Shown in pieces: positions 22,552 through 35,500 of a stretch of DNA of 64,000 nucleotides. How positions within the stretch are numbered: position 1 is the first letter of the stretch; every line of letters begins with the position of its first letter. Both the position numbers and the translations under genes were made by a program. Below the pieces are notes generated by a model that saw nothing but the letters and a program-made list of their open reading frames with translations, was not told the DNA's origin and did not search any database. The DNA is from Linepithema humile. Taxonomy: Eukaryota > Arthropoda > Insecta > Hymenoptera > Formicidae. The stretch spans positions 19,344,001-19,408,000 of the forward strand of contig NC_090133.1 in assembly GCF_040581485.1 (NCBI RefSeq). Direction: 5' to 3'.

Positions 22552-25500
22552 GCCCATTAATCTCGCAACTCTTTGCGGAAAATTCGCCGAATTCTAGACG
22601 ACGGGGAGGCGATCTCCGCAAGCCGGTACTTTGCGTGCCGAATAATTTTCACAATTAGAGATAAATATCGATTTGTATTTGGTCGAAATTATTTGATGTG
22701 CAAAGTGTCCGATCGCGTGCAGATTGCTTTCGCGTCGCGAATTTCACGCTCGCGAATTAATGGTCGGTATTGTATTGCAAAGTTTTGTCATCGGTGTTTT
22801 TCGGTTCTTCTCGCCGAGAAAGCGGAAATTTGAGTCACCGCTAACAGTTAAAAAAACTAACAAAAAATTCAACCTTCCTCTCGGAGGAAGGAGAGGATGT
22901 TTCGTGAAAGGAGGGGTTGCTGCGACGCGCCCTTTCTCGCTCGAAATTTCCGTCGTGTATTCGCGTCGTATCCACCGGCGAAAAATAATCGCAATAAAAA
23001 AAAGAGTATCGCGTCGCAACAGTCAATTAGATCCGATTCGAGTTTCACGCGAGTGAAGGCGATACTCGAGTTATATATATCGCGAGAGAAAAAGACACGG
23101 CGACGCGGACGGAGAGTGAAAAAGGAAAAGCAAAAACTGGGGGAAAAAGAACCGAAATCCCGATCGAGGAGACGTTCAACTTTCGAGAGACAAAAGAAAA
23201 AAAAAAGAAAGACGAGAAAATCTATCAAAAGACTTCGACGGACGCCGGACACGACGTTGTCGTTGTCGTCGTCCGAGCGTGTCCCGAGATAAAGTCGTCC
23301 GTCGACTGCCCCTTCCCCATAATAAATTTTGTACCGAAACGTGAAACACTAAATGCTAATTTCATACACGGAATTTAATTTTTTCACGAGAAACATGTGC
23401 ATTATAAAAAATAAATCTACCAAAAAAATTGCAAAAGTTATAAATTAAATGTGCGTTTTGTTTACTTCGATTCCCCGTTTATTCCTCTTCCTTGCCTCTC
23501 TATTAAATATCATCATGTAAATAATTATTATTATAAACAATACACTTTGAGAGCGCGCGATTGCAAAAATATTAGCAAGAAATTTACAATTACACATAAC
23601 AATGATTCCGATTGCACGGGTCGAGTGGTTTTAAGAGCAGGAGAGAATTCAAGAGTGACGGACGAGAAAGCACAAAAATTAAATTTTAAAATTAATCACG
23701 GAAATGTAAATACGTCGATAGATTTTATTCAATTATCCGCATCTCATTTTATCTTTCATAAAATTCCGGAAAATTCACACAGCGCACTCCAAATAAAACT
23801 GCACGAACGCAAATGAAATGCTGCAAATTCGTTGCTGCCTATATAAATCAAATATTTAATTTGCTGTTTATTTTTCCGCCGGAAAAGAATCTCTGAAGCA
23901 ATGTGATTGATGAGTTCTCGGCGGGGCGGAATTGTACGTACGCATTTCATATACGCGCAATTTCACGCGCGATGATGTTAATCGAAGCCCTCCGGAGAAG
24001 TTATAGGTATAATGCATTCCCGTCATGGAGAATTTCCAATAATACCGGCATTACGGCGGCACTTAATCACCTTTCGCGGGGGTATATAAATTAATTTTCC
24101 GTCCCGGCGTTAATCTCATACAACAACGATCAGCAGTAACCGTACGTACCGGGGTACCATAATTGACACAACGGGTCCGGCGCTTCGATATATATTACAG
24201 ATTCATCATTATGAATTATAAATTACACGTGTGCGCGCATCGAGCTGCTCTCGCCGGACATGGTTTAACAATACGTTAAATTTTGGATCTATCGACTGCG
24301 AAGTGCATTATCTACGAATAGCGAGTCTGTGCGCACGGGGAATACGTCGCCTTTGATTTCGGAATCTGCTTTCGGAGGGTCTCTTCGCCTTAAACTTGCA
24401 GGTTTTCCTTGAGAATTTTTACACCGATACGCGGGAATAGATGCACCGAAGAATGCTGAGTTACAGAATAATCCTGGATAATTCAAACTCTTGGCTAAAT
24501 AAAACTTTCATTTTAGTCATGTGTCTTCGTGCTATATTATTTTGACGTGAAACATATAATTCATATTTTATTAAAATTTGAATTTATTTGGAATATCAGT
24601 ATCCAAAAATGCGTATTATCTCTTTATTTATCGCCAAGTTTTGATAACTTTAATTAACTGTAAATATTTTATATGTAACACAAAAATATTAAACTCTACA
24701 TAATTCTTTATTTCCTGAATTTCAAAATTTTATGTTTTGTAATATTTGATAAATTGATGGTTTAAATTAAAATTACTCTTTTTTTTATATTTAAGTATCT
24801 GATTTTATGGTAAAACAACTATTAAATGAAGAGTTAAACTGATTATGTTATCAGTGAATAATCACTAGCTGTAGAAAACTTATATGTATAACGTTGACTA
24901 TAGTCGCATAAGAATTAAATAATACTATCAAGCTCATATATTTGGAAAAAATATACTTATAATATTTTATATGGTTACAGAAAAATAATTTTAGAACTCG
25001 CTGGTACACTTACCGTATTTCCAGTGTATTTGCGTTGCGCTCTCGAGAATAAACGGCTACGTCGTTGTAAGACAGCAATCGTTACGCGCATTTCTCCACA
25101 GCAAATGTTGAAAAGACTCAACGGGTTGTGTCGGATTTGAAAATATCCTTTAATCCGGATATGTAATATATACAATACGTGAGCACGCAACCACTGTGCA
25201 GATTCGGCAGTTTGTATGCAGTTTTTGCCGCATGCGATGGCATATGTACAGTATCACACAAGAACGTCGCTTGCATATCTGAAAAATTTGTTATTTCAGA
25301 AAACATGAATGATAATTTATAACACATTTTCGACTATTATTATCTAAACAAAAGAATCATTTCTGGGAAAAACTGTACAAAAAATGTCACTTTAGTATCC
25401 TATTATAAATAATTCCTAGCGTTATAAATTTGTTATAAATATTTTTTGACATTGATGGGACAATAGAATTTCTGAACGGTTAAGACTGGCAAAATTCCAT

Positions 25501-25611
25501 GTTTCTTACCGTCGAATAAATGAAGATGCGAGAGCAAAAAGTGTGCGACTTATCAGAAACTCCCGACCGTATGTTTTCAGAGATAGAGATACGATACACC
25601 GTACAGACAAC

Positions 25612-25615
25612 CACA

Positions 25616-25649
<34 letters not shown>
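25612..25649. repeat. (CA)n microsatellite
   Basis: About 38 bp of CA dinucleotides with one interruption near 25621. Confidence 0.9.
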
Positions 25650-26239
25650 GAGCTACACCAGTAAAGGCAATCAGGAGAGATCTCGGATGAACCGAATTGA
25701 TTGCTCGCGCGCTGTGTGCGGGCGAAATTAAAAAAGTTGGCTTCCAGGTCGACGCCTCGGTAAACGCCTCGGCCGCTAATTCGGCCGACACGAACATCTA
25801 TTCGTGCAGCCGGTTCACGCTTGCAATATCAATTATCGCTATTTGTTTCCCGCTGTGCCGATAATCGTCATGGACATAACCGGCCGATACCGTAGCACGT
25901 ATATGTGCGTATGTGTGCGGGTAATAACGCGTGCAAATTGTACGACGTTATGTCCGCGACGTGACGCTGTTCGCACGATGGGCGGAATCCTTTTATTCTA
26001 TCTTCCCGCGGGAGCTTTATTGCGTTACTTGGGTCCCGGCGATTTTATAAAGGCCATAAAGATAACGGTCCTTTCGCGCGGATGTAGAAACCGAGTCGCA
26101 ATCTGAGAAAAAAAAAAAAAAAAAAAAAAACGAAAAATAAAATCTCGAGTGCGCACACCGGATGGTCTCGATTGTCCGAATCGGAATATAAAATATAATA
26201 AAAAATTTTGATAAAAATTATTTTTGTTACTTCTAAACT

Positions 26240-26245
26240 TTTATT
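26240..26245 (-). terminator. Candidate SMYD4 polyadenylation signal
   Basis: TTTATT on the plus strand reads AATAAA on the minus strand, about 355 bp past the SMYD4 stop at 26600. It is a plausible 3' UTR end in AT-rich context but unproven. Confidence 0.35.
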
Positions 26246-26599
26246 AATTAACATTTCTATATTGCACAAATATATTGTACATTTATACTAATTACTTCAA
26301 TTTCCTCAAGCTAACAATTGAATCGTTCAATAAATCAGCGCGTAAAATCGTCAAAAGAAAACAGGTAAAACAATAACGCTTTGCAAACGCTACAAATTTT
26401 CGTCCAAAATGTGATTTAAAATATCGATTGGCTATATATGATAAAATATCACAATGCGCCGATCAAATCGGCCCGAACAACGTCTACGCTATGATCAAAC
26501 GCACTCGTCTTTCATTCCAAGGACATTTACGAATCATCGTGGTTGACCTGCGTGGTTACCGGGATCTGTCCAAGTTCCGGCGGCAGTTTCCTTCTCCTT

Positions 26600-29500
26600 C
26601 TACGCGCTTCTAAGTGCCGCCGCCGGTCGCCAAGTATTCCCGTAGTCAGCCAGACAGGAGCTTAAAGCAATTTCGGCCAGGTGTGTGTCCCGGTGTGGTG
26701 GATAGGCGACTTGGTGAAATCTCTTCAGAGCGTCGCACAGCGTCCCGATCGCCTCGTCGACCCTTTCGTCCTGCATGCTGGCCAATCCACGTTCGTAGAG
26801 CGCCTCGCACTCTCGCAGACATGCGAGCCGATCCTCCAAGCAGATTTTCTTCTGACAGCCCAGACATTTTATCAGCTTACCCGGCCGCTGCTGGGCTCGC
26901 GAATGCAGTCGGCTGCATCCTGCCGTAGGACACCTCGGGGAAAAACGTCAAAAGAATATTTCGCGATTTTCTCGCGTCGAGAACTTCGTTATAATGACGG
27001 AAACGCCGATAAAAAATTATTAGCAAACTATATACATATAGAAAGCTTGAAACAAATAATCTCCACAAAGTTCTGAATCGAATAATTTAACGCAATAATT
27101 GTCATTTAATGTTAATTTTACTTTAGCGAAAATGTCAAGAAAGACTATGATTTATAATAATTTTTAATTTTTGACGTAAATTTTATTAAATTAAAATTTC
27201 TCTCAATTAAAAATTCTGTTAAAATTATGAAATTAGAAGAAGATAATTTTGCTAATCATCTGGCTTATTGAAGTTCACGATAAACCTCTCTTTTTTAATC
27301 CCTTATAATTCGGAAGTTATTAGCGATACTCGACATTTTCACTAAAAAAAATCAATCTTATATAAAAAGAAAATCTCTTTATCATTAATTTAATCGCAAA
27401 TTAATCTGCAAAATAATTGAAACGCTAAAATTGGATAGATTAAGCTAGCATTAAATTTTGATATAAGTGCCATTTCAATTTTGACGAACGCGTGGTATCT
27501 TCACAGATATAGATGTAAATCGATAGATATTACTAAATAAAAAGTGTCTGAATTAATTTTTGCGTCAATTATGTACGGTATCTATCTCTGCAAGTTTAAT
27601 AATTAAAAAGAGATACACTTTTAAATGAAAAGTAATATTTTATACTCAAGGAATATCAGAAAGATGTATAAATAAAGGAAACCTTTATCACACACGCAGT
27701 ATTAAATTGTCGAGAAAAATTGGTGAAACATCAGAGAGAAGGTACACTTTTAGAAGAATTACATTTACGTTAGCGTGGTGATAAAATAATTACTAGTAAT
27801 TGAACTTTTGTCTGACGGTCGGACGCTCTCAAAGAGAAATCCTTGGTTTATTTCTCTGGGGAAGAAATACTGTCGACACAGAGCCCTACGTTCGCTGTTG
27901 ACGTAAAAGACGCTACGTAACGTGGTGTAGTGCCACTACCCAGAAAATTACCGCGAAACTGATAAAAGCACCTGGCCGTGTCGTTGTGGAGTTGGTATAA
28001 GAATCTCACGACAGAGAAGTATCTTTGATGACAGGAGCATCCTTACGGCGCTTCTTTCCCTTTGAGGGACTCGCTTCGTTGGGACTTGCGGTTTTTAACG
28101 ATCTCGAAAAATATCTACTCTCTTTCTCTCTTGGTCGCTTGTTATTCTTCTCGCTTGACATTTTTGCACTTTTACTCGTTATCATGGTTTTTCAACGTTT
28201 CTTGATTTTTTTTTTTAAGAAAATATTTTAATAGTAGAATTAATTCTTTAAACGCGGAAATTAATTCTTAAACTTTTGAATCTCTTAAAGACAGGCGCCG
28301 CGGAACCGGGGGGGGGCAGAGGGGGCGACCGCCCACCCAGAGATAATTCAGGGGGATAATTCCTATTATTTAGTGTTTGAATGGAGTTACATACATATAT
28401 GTATACATATTGAATGAACTGAATTTATATATATATATATATACATATTATGAATGTATTATGTATCCCCTTTATAAATTTTGCCCCCTCAGATGAAAAA
28501 TAATAGACCACTTAGTGGGTAGTATAAATGTACGAAAAATATTTTGTTCTAATTAATTTAATGCGCTTAATTTTCTTCGTTACTCGTGTATTCTCCTCGT
28601 GTACTTTAATTGAACTGATTTTGTATGTATACATATTATGAATGTATTATGTATCCCCTTTATAAATTTTGTCCCCTCAGATGAAAAATACTTCCGCGGC
28701 GCCTGCTTAAAGAAGAGATCTGATTTTTTTCACACGCTGTGAGACAATAAAGGAATTGTATGCATAAGTTGAGTTACGATTCTATTATCTGGATTATCAC
28801 AAATAACAATAAATAAAATCCAATCATCTTTTTTCTTTTTCTTTTCAAATGTCAATCTCATTTTTCTCAAATTTACGTAAAACTATTTATATTGTTATTG
28901 CTTTCTTTGAACATTTTCGGATAGGTAACGCGAAATATGTAGTAATGGATTATGTAGTTAATAGATGCGTGTTTGCGAAGAAGTGTGTAGTTAATAGATT
29001 ATTTTGCATTATCTCCGATCGATATTATGTCGCTAATCTGTCGACAAGGAGATGTTCAACCGGAAGGAAACTTGGAAGGAGGTGAGAATGAATACCGGTC
29101 GTGTACCGATAAGACCGTTCATTTAGTTAAATTAAATTACTTCGTTAATGAGCTTGATGTCGGAGAATTTAAACGGACTTACCTCAGCCTGACGGAGTCG
29201 TTCGTCAGATTCTCAAAGCGCGGCCAATCCTCTCGGCAGGCCCTGCATGTGCACCGGAACCAATACCTACCCGCCAGCGTCCTTTGACGCTCGGCGAGCG
29301 TCCGCTTCGTGAATATCGGTCCGTAGTTTTCGGCAATAACGTCATCCGGCCGCAGACCGCGGACCGCCCTTATTACGATATGCCGGCCGACGAAGTATCT
29401 GTGATCCAGTAAAAAGAGAATTCCAGTAATTCTCCCGCGTTAATTAATGCACGTTAGTATTATAATAAAAATTAACACGTTCGCTGCTGGGTATACAGAT

Positions 29501-32500
29501 CCTGTCGAGTGTATAGTAACTGAATTTAGCTAATTAAAAACTAATTAATCTTACTTCAAGGAATCGTTAAGTAATACACCGAAGAATGTAATTAATAAAT
29601 TAAACTTGCCTTCTCTAAAAAAACGTGATAAACACATTTCTAAAAAATTATACAAAATATATTAATTAATTTCCCAAGTTTAAATAATTTATATTTTTAA
29701 ATATATAATTTTATTGCTTTATTTTTTCGTCACACTTTATATTTTATATAAGTAATATTTATAAAAATATGTTCAAAAGGTGTAAAAAAATTTTATTTTA
29801 TTCAATATATATACTGTGTTGTTATTTTAATTTTTTTTTCGCGTATACACGCAGCACAGCTTTTTCCTTTTTTAATTATTTGGATATTTCCTTTAATCAA
29901 ATCGCGCTGATGATGACAAACGCGTTCAAATATTGTGCCGAGAGTTTGTTAACCAGTTGCCATCCGCGAAACGGAAGTTATTATACAAGTATACAAGTTA
30001 ATAAATCGAAAAACGGGAAGGGCAACGCAATTACTTCGCAATGAAATAATAATCGTAATCATCACAATGAGCCTGGCGACGTTAATAACGTGAACAATAA
30101 CAATTTCCTGCCTGCGCCGAATAATGCAGACGAGTTTGTGACATTACGGAATAATGAGCGCGCTGGTGTAATTTCGCGTATAATGGCCGCAACCCACGAA
30201 GTCATCGCAGACGCGCTTTAGTGCTACTCGAAATACACGCAAATCCACGTACTTAATTAGCGTTAATAGATTCGCCGTATTCTCCGGCAGTATATATCGC
30301 GGATATATCCGTAAATGCGGAATTCTCCAGAAGAACCACTTAATTCCAATTACACGTCCTTCCTTAATTACGCTCTGGCAGATTAAATAACTTGGTTGGA
30401 CATTAACAAATAGCTCCCGATCAAGCACGATTTGACAGTTTACGAATTAAAATACATTTGATGCAAAAAATTGCCGCGTGCTTTTTCCTTCCGCGTGCAC
30501 GTATGCTTTTCACGAAGAACAAGAGGTTTTCGGCGGCAAAGAGAGCGCGCCGAGATTCGCTCAAGTACTTCGAGGGAGAGCTTCTTCACTTATAACGGAC
30601 TGCGAGCGGTCGCGGGTCAATTAATAATTCGCGCGATGATACAGGCGATTGTGTACGGTCTGGTTATACTAATTAGCTCTCATCTCTCGCGGCGGTCTGC
30701 TCTTTTACGCGACTACGTTATTAATATGCAAATCAAGGCGAGTCACGCGCACTTTGCTGGGGCGCAAAGTTCGGCGAATCCACGTGCGTAATGTGTGAAG
30801 CCTGGCATACGCAGCAAGCGAAGTTATAATCAAATATTTTGTACAGAAGGGGGAGTTTTCGCGAAAATATCAAATAAAGAAACTAATTTCTAGCTATTTA
30901 CATTGACGAAAAAAAATTCGACAAAAATAAAATATTTTTACCCGCAGCACAAAAACAGTGCGCGAGCCGATAAAAACAATAAAGTATCTAATAAAAACAA
31001 CGAACCAATTACTCGAAGCGAGATTTTATTAAATCTCACTTCTGTTTTCTTACTAAACCTTATTTTTCAGAAGATCCGCAAAGTGTACCCGAGAAAAGCG
31101 TCTCCCATCTCTCTCCTCCTTTTTCCCTCTCTCCCTCTTTCTCGTTTTCTTACCTCGTCACTGCGGGATAGCAGTCGTGATTGAAGCGAGCCACCGTGGG
31201 ATAAATCGCCACGCCGAGGTAGACCGGACGGCTGCCGTGGAATTGATGCTCCGCGCCCAGCCGCGTCTCGAAGAACTCGTGGGCGTTGAATTGGAGCAGC
31301 TGCAGGTTCCTCAGCAGCAGGGCGGCCACGATGATCTCCTCGGTGCCCGGGATCTCTGCGAACTCGCCAAAGTTCCTGATATTAGTGCAGCTCTCCGCGT
31401 TTTGCGCATTCCTCCGCTCTTCTTCCCGCCCCTCCCTCCCCCCGCCCCCCCCCCCCGTCCCATTCTCGGCTTCTCGGCAAAAACTTTTCGCGAGACTCTT
31501 CCCGCTGAACATTGTTGAAATTACGATTTTATGGCTCACGAGCGGCGGATGTGGTTGCTGCGCCGCGCCACGCGCCGACGATGTGCTGAATCGAAAGTTC
31601 GACCTCCGCGCGTGCGAGCAAGCACATTTTTTTTCCCCCAAAGAGAGATTCGGCAAATTATCCCGAAGTTAAATACCCGCGAAGAGAGGAGCAACCGGCG
31701 CGTTAATAAAGACTGCCGATGATGAGTACCGTTGTCCGGCGTAGGCTGCGCGAAGAAGCCGATTCTTTGCAGGCACCTGAGCAGAAAGGCCGCCATCAGC
31801 GATCGCTCCAGGAAATCCTTGCTTGTGCGTCTATCTGCGTGCGTCACGAGATTGTACGGTGTTACGTCGACAGTCTCATCGTCGCGGGATTCTTTTGCGC
31901 CCTCCTCTTTTTGCACGTCGACGGTTTCCTCGCCTCGTCTAGAGTCCTTCAATTTTTTCCGTCTGACTCGTCTCTTGGCTGATCTACTGCTGTTCGCCGA
32001 CGACTTTACATCCGATGTCATCGTCGTCATCGTCGACGTCGTGGACGCCGCCAAAGGCATCGCGGCCTTTTCGCTGCTCCTGTTTAACTCCTCGTAGATC
32101 TTCAAACACTTCCGCAGACCCTCCTGCGTCACCATCCGGAAGGCAACCATGCTGAGTACGCTCATGCCGGAGCCTAAAAGGGAGGAATTTAAGAGCGGGT
32201 CATAATTACCCTACAAGAGGGTAGGCTCGGTTATGGCGCTCGAGATAATGTCAGGTCGTGCGTGTAAAATGGAGCTTTCATTTACTGGAAAAAGGCCTCG
32301 GGGAACATAACGGTGTTTATTATTAGCTTGTGTGTGACGATTGCCCCGTGAATTTTATGAATTATACATCAATCATGGCTTGTCACATGCGACAATATTT
32401 TTTGTCAAAAACTTAGACGGTTTCTTCCAAACAGAAATGTCGAGACAATAGCAACTTTTTAACTATAAAAAAATTTTTGATAAATTCCGCTTCAAGTAAA

Positions 32501-35500
32501 TAAATAATAAAAATTTGACTTTTTATTTAATTTTCGATGGATTGTGTTTTAATAGTAGATTGTTTTAACAAAAATACACATTGAAGATACAAACTTTGAA
32601 ACCTCAAACATCACGAACAATTGCAGCGCTCGATTAAATTTTGATAAAAAAAATCTCAATTTTATTTTGTACAAGAAATATTGTGCAATGTTTACTAAAA
32701 TTGCGTTTTTCAAACACGCTATACATTGTGCAATATACTCTCTCTCTCTCTCTAGAGCGTTTATTTATACTCTTACCTATTAATAATCCCAGAACTTTGC
32801 ACTCGTACTTGTGATATGTGGCCATCGCAATGTCTCTGCAGTCTCTGCTGCAGAAGGCGACGCAGCTGCAATTCGGACACCCGATCGGTGCTCTCAATCT
32901 AAAAATTTTCCGAATATTCGTAGATTGATCGAAAGGAAAATGGGGTTAGTCGAGGAAGTAAATTATGCAAATTGACGAATAAAAGTCAAGCAAAAATTTT
33001 CGCACCGCGAGAGCAATGAGATTCAGTTCAGATAAGTTTAAGCTTATCGATCAAATAATTTTGTATAACTCTAAACGTGAACATAATGAGAACGAATCTT
33101 TTTGTAAAACCACACGAATATAAAAATTAGTTAAAAAAAAAAAAAAAAAAAAATCAGAAAATTTCTACAAAGAATATATATTGTATATTTAAAAAAATAT
33201 TTCAATAACGTCCACGAAATTAAGTGACTTTTCTGGCGTCCTTAGGACGTCATCTTGAAACTTTCATGTCATTTCGGGATTCTTTGCGTCTTGATTAACG
33301 CGTAAATTTTACTCACGTAATAAAAAGTTTCCGTCCGTCGTATACATCCCGTCGTTCGTCACGCGCGTCTGCGCGGGTTAATGAAATCCATTTTCTCTTT
33401 CCCGCCGCCACGGGTTTATCCGTAAAAAGCTACGGATAACGCGACGACCAGGCTTACCGCGCGCGCGTAGACAAAGCAGAAGTTACACGCGGAGGATTAC
33501 GCGCGCCGCCCAAGGATTGTGTCCATTAAATTCGGGGCGACCCCAGACGACCCGGCGGCAATTTTCTCCTCACCTCGCGTAACAATGCTGACAATGGGTG
33601 CCGTAGAACTCGGGTAGGAGACAACCCGCCAGCGGCGGCTCGACTATCAGAATATCGCCCGGATGTATTTCCATGGTTGCAACGGCGTGTTTACCCGCTG
33701 TCGTGGTCTCACGGATTTCCAGAGCGTTGGACAGCCAGCGCAGCTCGGAATTAACGGCGCCATTTAACGGCACGCCGCCGCCTGTGAAGACACGTAGTGT
33801 TTTCTTAGGGCAGAGTTTTGCTGCGCTCGAGCGTGTTAATAGAATGGCACAGATATCTCGTGATCGTCGCGTAGATTCCCCGGTTGTTTGAACTCTATTA
33901 CGGCGGGGTATATGGGGTGTATGATATTTTAGAGATGGAATCTCCTTAACAAATACAGAACGTACGTGAAAATCTGATGACCGGAGGCGAGAGAGCGAAG
34001 CCGGCATAATTACTACAATTCCATTTATTCCGGCGATACGTGCTGTTCTACGGTATATTTGATCATTATTTAATTTTATATGTTTAATTACTGCTTAAAT
34101 TAATACTAATATTATAATATGATTTCAGCGAATACACCATGGCGCGCTCCGCAAACAGCATCGAAAATCTCGGCAGCGCGATATTTTATTTTTCGCTGCA
34201 GTTATCGATACCCGGGCAGAAAGACGAGAAACTAACTCATCTCGAGTTCGCTCTTTCTGCTTTTCGAGCGCTTCGAATATCATCCAGCGATTTCTGCCGC
34301 ACTTTGTACGCTACGTTAACTCTCTTTGCACGATATGCATATGTATGTGTTGTTTCGAGGGTACGCGATATATAGGCGCGAACGGCGTGCCGCGTGGGTG
34401 GGCGCGACGGTCGCTCTTTGTCCCGCGCCTCCCGCGTCGATTTCCCCGTCGCGTCGGTTGTAGCGAAAAGTTTCGCCGCGCGCTCCGTCACTCATGAATG
34501 AACGACGGCGGGAAGGTAGGACGCATACTACGGCCTACTACTACGCGCCGTAGTACGCGCGTCCGTTGACGCGGCCGGTTCATCGCGACGAGGCACATGT
34601 ACGATAAGGAAGAAGAAGGACGAGTGAAAGAGAGAGGAGGAGAGAGAGAAAGTGGAAGAGAGAAAAGATTACGCGACTGCGCGACGGCCTTGCTACGGCC
34701 TTAGATTAAATCGTGACCTTTGCCAAATTCGTCGATATCTTCGCGAAGAAAAACTCGCAATAATTACGGAGAAAATTGCAACAAACTCTCGAAATGCTTT
34801 CGTTTTCGATAAATGCGGAATTTATTCGTTCGATTTGTGAAATGAACGGAATCGGGCTAAGAAATGACTATAAATTAAGTATTTTTGTATTGTTTATAAA
34901 TTTATTTCTAAATAAGCTTCAATTCTTAATGCAATTAATAAAAAAATGCATGACGCGCACAAGTCAAGATTTAAATTGATATTGAATTAGAAATAAATAT
35001 TTTTAACAATTGACTGACAATAATTGAACCGTTCTCTCGGGATTGCGTTCTGCTAGGATTAAGAGATCAGCTTCAATCATGATAAATCTAAATTCCACTA
35101 ACGATGGCGCATCATAGCTCAACGTATCTGCGATCTTAATGAAACGGTGTTGCTTTGTTTTATTGTTAACCGATTTATATGCGGTACAGAGTTACGGCTA
35201 TGATTTAAGAATTCCGCAAGAGATTCCGGGGTTAACGAGGACATGTAAACACACCGCAATTACCGCGCCAAACGCCATTTCCGCTTATCTCGGCTACGAT
35301 GTTCGCGTGTGGCACGTTGCCCGCTCTATGGGGTGCTTTAATGAATGGAAGAAATTGCCGCAGTTCGAAGGGGATGTGTACACTCAGATCGGTTAATCAC
35401 GATCCGCTTGGAAACGACGATATCGCACAAAATTCCGGTTTCGCTTGCTAAACGCGTTTTAATTCATCATCGCTAATAAATAGATAAAATTTTATAGTAA

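Larger units (their letters stand above)
22471..26599. other. Intergenic region between yps and SMYD4
   Basis: No supported gene. The first part (22471-23300) is purine-biased on the plus strand and GC-rich with overlapping meaningless frames. It is followed by AT-rich DNA with GC-rich patches near 24110-24260 and 25690-26100. It includes (CG)n at 22534-22551, (CA)n at 25612-25649 and an A tract at about 26107-26130. The two flanking genes are convergent. Confidence 0.6.
26934..29182 (-). other. SMYD4 last intron
   Basis: A 2.2-kb AT-rich intron. It contains the hAT-type element at 28292-28705 and a 59-codon open frame at 28006-28185, both listed separately. Nothing else is supported. Confidence 0.6.

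Noticed and set aside
34360..34530. TATA-like string with downstream ATG suggesting a promoter in the large SMYD4 intron
   Set aside because: The following frame is very short and no downstream exons can be linked to it.
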